This document shows positions 45,701 to 53,600 of a stretch of 64,000 bases of DNA, one piece after another (position 1 is the stretch's first letter; each line of letters opens with the position of its first letter). Source of the stretch: Nymphaea colorata (lineage: Eukaryota > Streptophyta > Magnoliopsida > Nymphaeales > Nymphaeaceae). The notes beneath the pieces were generated by a model, which saw only the letters and a list, made by a program, of their open reading frames with translations, was not told the origin of the DNA and made no database searches. The stretch is from the NCBI RefSeq assembly GCF_008831285.2, contig NC_045139.1, positions 21,244,412-21,308,411 on the forward strand, read 5' to 3'. Position numbers and translations under genes: made by a program.

Positions 45701-48700
45701 TCATGGTTAACTTCATCAACATCATCATCATCATCCGTCCATAGAAAAGCATAATCTTCTAGTTTCTTGGGCTCATTTTTAAAACCATCTTCATTTTTAA
45801 AAAAAGTCACATTTCTAGAAATATATACTTTTATCTCTTTCAATATCATAAGAGTTTTCGAATACCCAATAAACACACAATTAATAACTTTGGAAGAAAG
45901 CTTATTGTCTTTGTCATTTAACACAAAACATTTGCAACCAAAGACTTTAAGTCTATTGTAATTTGGTCTAACATTGTGTAATTTTTCAAAAGGAGAAATA
46001 TTTTTCAAAAGTTTGGTAGGCATTCTATTAATTAAATAGGTTGATGTCAAAACAGCCTCAGCCCAAAAGTTCTTGGGGACATTTTTCGATAAAAGAAGAG
46101 CTCTAGTGGTTTCAATAATGTGTCTATGTTTACGTTTAGCCGCTCCGTTTTGTTGGGGAGTGTTAGGACAAGATCTTTGATGTACAATGTCTTTTTCTTT
46201 TAGAAATTGTTGAAATTCATTTGACATAAATTCTCCACCCGAATCACTTCTAAAGATTTTAATATTGGAGCCAAATTGGGTATTGATCATGTTATAAAAA
46301 TTCTTAAAGTTTGTCAATACTTCCGATTTGCGTTTGAGAAAGTAAACCCAAGTATGCCTAGAATAATCATCAATAAAGATCACATAATACAACAATCCTC
46401 CTTTTGACATAATAGGAGCGGGTCCCCACACATCCGAATGCACCAATTTAAAAGACTTTTGGGCAACAAATTTTCTATTATCAAAAGGTAAGACTTTCAT
46501 TTTTGCCTTGATACAATCATTACAACAAAAGGCCTTTTGACAATACTTTTCCATGAAAGGAAGATGAGACATTTTTTCTAGATTGGAATGTCCAAGTCTT
46601 TGATGCTAATTTTGAATGTCAAGTCCTTTGGTGATATTGCATGAGGGTCTTGAAAGGTTCAAAAACTCTACGTAGTAGAGATCATTAGTTCTAAAACCTT
46701 CCCCAATCGTCTTCTTGGATAAACGGTCTTGTATCAAACATTTATATTGTGAGAAGATTATATCAAAACCAAGGTCGGCTATTTGAGAAACGGATAATAA
46801 ATTTAAGTTTAACTTAGGAATATATCTTACTTTAGGTATTTTAAAAATTTTGGATGTAAAAGTTTGGTCAAGATTTCCAATATAATCAATTTCAAGCAAT
46901 GTTGTAAAAAGCGTATCGTAAGGCGTATCGGTCGGGCTTTAAGATACGCCGTATCGTAACGTATCGTAACGTATCGTAACCGTATCGTAAATTTTAAAAA
47001 AATAATAATAATAAATCAGAAAAAAATTAAAAAAAATCAAAAAATTCATAAAAAATCAGAAAAAAATTAAAAATAATAAATTCTTCATAGAAAACATGGT
47101 TTAGTCTTTTAGATAATGATAGACTTATTATTTTGCTAAATGCTATAAACTTACACGTTCACGGTTCATCATTCATACTTCATAGACATCAAAATTCATA
47201 ACAATATCATTCTTTTTCATCTTTATCTTCATGGTTTAAAAAAAAACCATTTCCTCTCAATGGGAATCAGCCACCCATGCACAAATCCATGGTTTAATAG
47301 ATGATTTCACGGTGACAATCGATGATTTCACAATGGAAATCAATGATTTCCCTCTAAAACGGTACAATCTATAGATTAGAAATGAGGAAGGGGTGGGTTT
47401 TTATAAAAAAAACTCGAAAAAATGGGGTTCAAGTCTCCTTTTTAGAAATCAGCCCGTATCGTACGATACGAGCCGTATCGCACCGTATCGTACGATACGG
47501 GGGCCCGTATCGCACGTATCGTACGATACAGGTACGATACACCCCCATTTGCGATACAGGGGGTGTATCGTATCGTATTTTGCAAACGATACGATATGTA
47601 TCGTACGATACGGCCCCGTATCGTACGATACGTACAACACTGATTTCAAGAGAAGTGTCATCCGCCGTTTTCACAAAAGGATAAGAATCATTTTTGGTGC
47701 ATCTGGTGAGAAGGGATCCACAAGAAGTCATATGAAAAGATGCACCCGAATCAATAATCCAAGAATACTTACTTGAAGAAGCAGATGTCACGGTAGCGCT
47801 CAACGTTGAAGGTGTGCTCCCTCCTTTTAGCAAAGATTGAATAGCTTCAATGAGCTTAGGTTGAAGAACACTTATGAGTTGATCGAGTTGAAATGAGCTT
47901 GCTTCTTTCCTTTCTTCTTGTATCGGAGCCGCAACATTATTTCTCTTGTCAAAAGTTCTTAGTTTTGGACATCTAGGTTTGGTGTGTCCTTCTTCTTAGC
48001 AATGATAGCAAATAATTATTCTTCTTGCTCCTTCATTTGTTCGATTGAAGTGTGGAGGTTTATAAGGCTTCAAATAGGCCCCCGGCCTAGATGTGGCAAG
48101 AACATTGGTGGTTTTTTTTCTATCAAGACAAAGTCTATTTTCTTCCATTTGAAGCTCCGCAGTAGCCTCATGGATAGATTGACTATGCCTATTGCATCAT
48201 GGTGTTAGAACATGGTGTTGCTAATGCATTGAAGGAGTCATTTTGTGCTGTGTTGTACGCATCGTATGATACGGGCCATACCATAAGATATATACTGTTG
48301 CTTTTTAAATTTGCGATACGATACACCACCTTGTATGTGTATCGATACATAGCCCATACCATATAATACGGTGTATTTCGAAAACAGGGGGTCTAAGCCC
48401 CACTTTTTCGAAATAAGTTTTAAAACCCGCTTCCCTCTTCATTTTCAAATATACCTAAGAGTTGAAGTTGGGGGATTTTGTGGCAATTTTTGAAAGAGAA
48501 TCATCAATTTTACAGTAAGATCATCAATCTGGGGGCAGATTTGTGCATGGGTGACCAACTCTTGTTTGAACAAAAAGGGTTTTTCCTATTTCTTTTACAT
48601 AGATGAAGTTGAAAATGAAGATGATGAAGATTATGAATAAGACTGCTTTGATTTGTTATTTGCATTAAAATTTTCATCTTGCAATGTGATGTATAACAAT

Positions 48701-50585
48701 TAAAAACCTATGTCACACGGACACGGCAAAATGGGCCACGTACCGGTGTCGACACTCCGACACCTGGATACCGACACTTGGACACGGCAGAATACGTTTT
48801 GGATTGGGTCTAGGTCAGACCCGATCCGAACCACTTTACTAACCCGACATTCTTTGTTTTGTTTGAGACGTTCTTTCTTATGACTTATGAGATTGGTGAT
48901 GAACAATGTTTTGTTTGAGAATCTGAGACTTTCTTTTTTATGACTTATGAGATTGTAAGAGTGAATTATTAATTTAATGTTTTTTATTATTTTATTATCC
49001 TTTTTAATTTTTTAGAATATAAAATTCGCCGTGTCCGCGTATCCTAAAATTTTGAAAATTGCCGTGTCCACGTACCCGTACCCGTACCCTTATCGTACCC
49101 GTACCCGTGTGACATAGATTAAAACTTGTTTTTTTATATGTTATGGATCTTGTGAGTTATTATGTGGACCATCTAAAGACAATAAAATACAAGACTACCT
49201 TAGTTAATAAAATACAGACCTCACTTACAAGGGGTAAAACTGTAAACTAAGTTAAAACATATTACAGTAAGAAGGACATAATAGACTTTTACTAGCATGA
49301 GCTGAATTAGACTATTAACTTTAACACTCCCTCCTCAAACTTGGCACGATTAAGAGAGATCATACCAGGTTTGCCAACAAAATTTCTGAACTTAGATGGT
49401 GACAAGCTCTTTGTAAACATATCATTAATTTGGTCTCCAGTCCTTATATGTTTTAGAGATATTAATCCTTCTTCATGTGCTTTCCTTGTAAAATGACAAT
49501 CAATCTCAATATGTTTAGTTCTTTCATGAAATTCTAGATTTTTGGCAATATTACTCCTTCTTCATATGCTCTCTTTGTAAAATGACAATCAATCTCAATA
49601 TGTTTAGTTCTTTCATGAAATTCTAGATTTTTGGCAATATGAATAGCACTCATGTTGTTACACATCAAAATAGTCTCATTAACAACTGGAACCCTTATCT
49701 CTTATCTCATTTAGTAGCCACCATATCCATATTATCTTAGTTATAGTTTGGGCCATAGCCCTATATTCGGTTTCAGCTGTAGATAAAGCCACTCTGTTGT
49801 TTTTTTCTCTTCTAGGAGATCATAGAATTGCCAAGGAAAATACAAAATCCTATTGTGGATATTCTGTCACGAACTGATCTACCAAAATCAGCATCACAAT
49901 AGGCCACAAGGTCTTCGGAATTAGATGATGAAAAAAGCATGTCATAGTCCGTAGTATCTCTTATATATACTGAAGACAACAACTAAATGTGTTGATCTGG
50001 GTGCATTCATAAACTGACTAACCACATGAACTGCATATGTTATGTCAGGCCTAGAAATAATGAGATAAATCAGACTGCCAACAAGTTGCTTTTTCTTATA
50101 AACAGTCGAGCCTTTCAATTCTTTCCCTTCACGAGGCTTTAGTTTCACATTTGCCTCCATCGATGAAACATTTTCTTCTTTTCATCATATAGTCTAGCCT
50201 TAGTCACCAAATCAACTGCATACTTATGTTGGGACAGAAACAAACCCTTTTTTGAGTAGGCAACCTCAAGACCCAAGAAGTACTTTAGAAATCCCCGAAC
50301 TTTCATTTCAAACATTTGTGCTAATTTCTTCTTTGCTTCATCAGTAAGTTCAAAATCATCGCCTGTAATAATCATATCATCCACATATAAAAGTAACAAA
50401 CATTTTTCTTTTTCTATGGAAGATACTAACAAAGCTGGATCATGAAAACTTTGATTGATTCCAATTTCTTCAATTGCTGAGTCAAACTTTTCAAACCAAG
50501 CTCTTGGGGATTTTTTCAGCCCATATAAAGCTCTCTTCAATTTACACACTCTTCTTTCTAAATTTGAAACACCTTGAGGAAGCTG

Positions 50586-50618
<33 letters not shown>

Positions 50619-53600
50619 AAACACGTTCTTTATATCAAGCTGATAGATTCCATTGCCTCGCTGAAACAACTGCAAGAATAGTTCTAATAGTGGTCATATG
50701 AGCAATTGGAGCAAATGTTTTGGAATAATCTATTCCAAATTGTTGATTGTAGCTTTTTGCAACTAATCTTGCCTTGTAACGTTCAATTGATCCATTTGCC
50801 TTTGTCTTAATTTTAAATACCCGCTGAATACCCACTTACAGCTCACAACATTCTTTCTTGGATGAAGTTTCACCAAGTCCCAAGCTTTCATTCTTTCTAG
50901 AGCATTCAGTTCCTCAAACATAGCAAGTTGCTGTTCCCTCTTAGATGCTGCTAACTCATAAGCTAAGTCACATGGACCTTGCAAAATGACTGCCGCATCT
51001 GCGTCGACACGACTCGGGTGCGGGTGCAGGCACGGGTGCGGCCCGGATTTGCACCTAGCACATGTCAACAAGAGTCGGGTGCAGCTGACTGCACTGATCA
51101 TTTTCGTCCATTGTGGATACGCACCCAACTCGTGTTTGACTTGAATCGGGTGCGGTCAAACCGTGCCAAGCCTATTGTCATCCTTTTTCGATATTTTTTA
51201 TTTTAAAAAATTTTAACTTTAGAAAGAGGGTTACACGATCGTTACTCTCTTCCTCTCCTCCTGTGCACTCCTCCCTTGCGTGGTTTTGCTGGTTTTATTG
51301 AAGCATCCAGTGGAATGGAAGGTCATTTCCGGTCTCTTCCTCTCCTCTTGTGCACTCCTCCCTTGCGTGGTTATGCCATCTGCACTTTCTCATTGCACTC
51401 TTTTGTATTTCATTTTGTTGTGTCATCGATTCAACTAATGACTCATAGCACAGGTGATTCTATTTTTTTGTTTTATGCTTAAATCAGTAAATGTTCATAG
51501 TTGGCTGTTGTTTTTTCACTTTCTTAGTTTTGTGTTTTGCTGCAATGACTGCTATTTCTTGTTTAGCATTTTTTTTCCATTTCTGTGTTTTGTGACTTTT
51601 GTCCTGTTTTTGTTGTTTTTTGTTTACTTGTTTAATGTTTGTACTTTGTAAGCATGTTAATGCTTAATATGTTACATTCATATACCCAATTACATTATAA
51701 CTTAGATGTAATATATAATATTCATATATAATTTACCCATAAAGTGTGTAGTGTAGTGTATAGACTGTAGTGTATCTTCTTAATTTCTTAATTCTTATAT
51801 ATATGTATATATATATATATTATAATAATAATAAACTAATAATAATAATAAATACTCTCGCTGCACCGCTACACTTAAATTTTTGGGTATGTGCCGCTTC
51901 GGCACCCACAACCGCACCTGCACCAGCATCCGTACCCTACACCTATGTGACATAGCTCATAAAACTTGGGCTCATCATAACAATGAATCTAGGTAAGGTA
52001 AGCACGATGTTTGGGAGAAAAAGAACCACAAGAAACAATGCGAGAGGGAGGAATTGAGACTCTTGAACTATAACGTACCTAAGAAGGAGAAAGAGCCATG
52101 TGGGAAGAGGATGAGGAGGAATTCTCTCCATGAATCGGAGGTTCAGGATCAATAGAATGAATTAGATCAGAATTGGCCTCATTGGTCCTTCTTCAAATGG
52201 CTCAGACTGCTCAAGAAAAAGCACATGAATAATGTCTTTTTTTCTTCTTTGATAGACTTGGCTGATGTCATTTTATTTTTCAGAATCATCATGAGAGCTT
52301 CCTCCTCTACATTCTGACTGTCTTTCTTCCTTTTCAATCTTATACTATGAGGGATATGTCATTAGAAAGGATAGATCTACATCACAATTCTTTATCTTTT
52401 CACTTTCTTGTATAAAATATGGCTCATACTCATGAAATATTACATGCCTTGAAACCCACATTTTTCTTCCAATTGGATCATAACATTTATAACCTTTCTT
52501 ATTTCCTGAGAACCCCAAGGAACAACACTTTGCAGCTCTAGGTGAAAACTTGTCTCTTAATTGCTTTGGTATAAGTACAAAGCAAGTGCATCCAAAAACT
52601 TTCATCATGTTGGAATTTGGCTTATGTCCATACAATTTCTCATAAGGAGACATTCCACTTAAAACTTCTGAAGGCATACGATTTATTTGATATACCACCA
52701 TACATATTGCATCATCCTAATAGTCTTTCGGAACATTAGTAGCAAAAAGAAAAAAATCTTGTAGTCTCAAGCATGTGTCTATTTTTCCTTTCAGCGACTC
52801 TATTTTGTTCAGGTGTATAGGAACAAGATTTTTGCTTCTGCAAATTATTTTCGAACACCTTACTAATGTATTCTTCCATTGAATATGAACATGAGATTTT
52901 GATTTCAACCTAAAATTCAATCATAGCACAATACCTTTCAAATATATCATAAAGTTTGTTTTTAACTTTTTATTTCTCATAAAGAATATCCAAGTGAACC
53001 TATTTCAATCATCTACAAAGGTTACAAATTAAGTCGATCCTCCCTTTGACAAAATGGAAGATGACCCCCAAATGTCTGAATGTATCAAGTCAAATGGTTT
53101 TACTGATTCAATTTCTCTTGGACAAAAAGGTAAAGCATAAGTCTTTGCTAGTCTACAACTTTAACAAATTTTCACATCATCAGATATCATGATCCTGGAA
53201 TCATCAAAAAGTTCCAAAATATGTTTCAATCAAAATATGCTTCAATCTAGATGTTGAGATATGTCCTAATCATTGATGCCATGGCATTGATTCATCTCTT
53301 ACTGATGCATATACCCCATTCTTGTCTCTCGTTAAAGAACTCATGTCTAGCCAATCAAGATAGTATAAGTCACTTCTTCTATTGCCAATTCTAATCTTTT
53401 TCCCAGACTGTTGATCCTACAGAACACAATCCACAGGAGAAAAAGTGATAGTACTATTTTTCTTAGTAATTTGACCAACAGAAATTAGGTTCACAGTAAG
53501 AGAGGGAACATGATGCACATCATCAACATGTAGTTTGCTGTCATGATAAGAATTGAGAGTGATTGAACCCGATTTAATTATAGGCATGGAAGAACCATTC

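Larger units (their letters stand above)
43533..48247 (-). mobile_element. Copia retrotransposon 1 (truncated at its 5' end)
   Basis: Antisense to NTF2. Contains 3' LTR, purine tract, RT, integrase, protease and the end of gag. The 5' LTR and most of gag are missing: copia sequence stops where the second hAT MITE begins at 48248. A 746-bp hAT MITE is inserted between protease and the GAG-pre-integrase region. Minus-strand pol continues in frame across the reconstructed empty site of that MITE, so the MITE arrived later. Confidence 0.9.

Noticed and set aside
47382-47833. Open frames of 70-134 codons rich in RTI, SYDT and YRT repeats
   Set aside because: Translations of the palindromic GTATCGTACGATAC zone of a MITE; only the last part on the minus strand is real copia protease.
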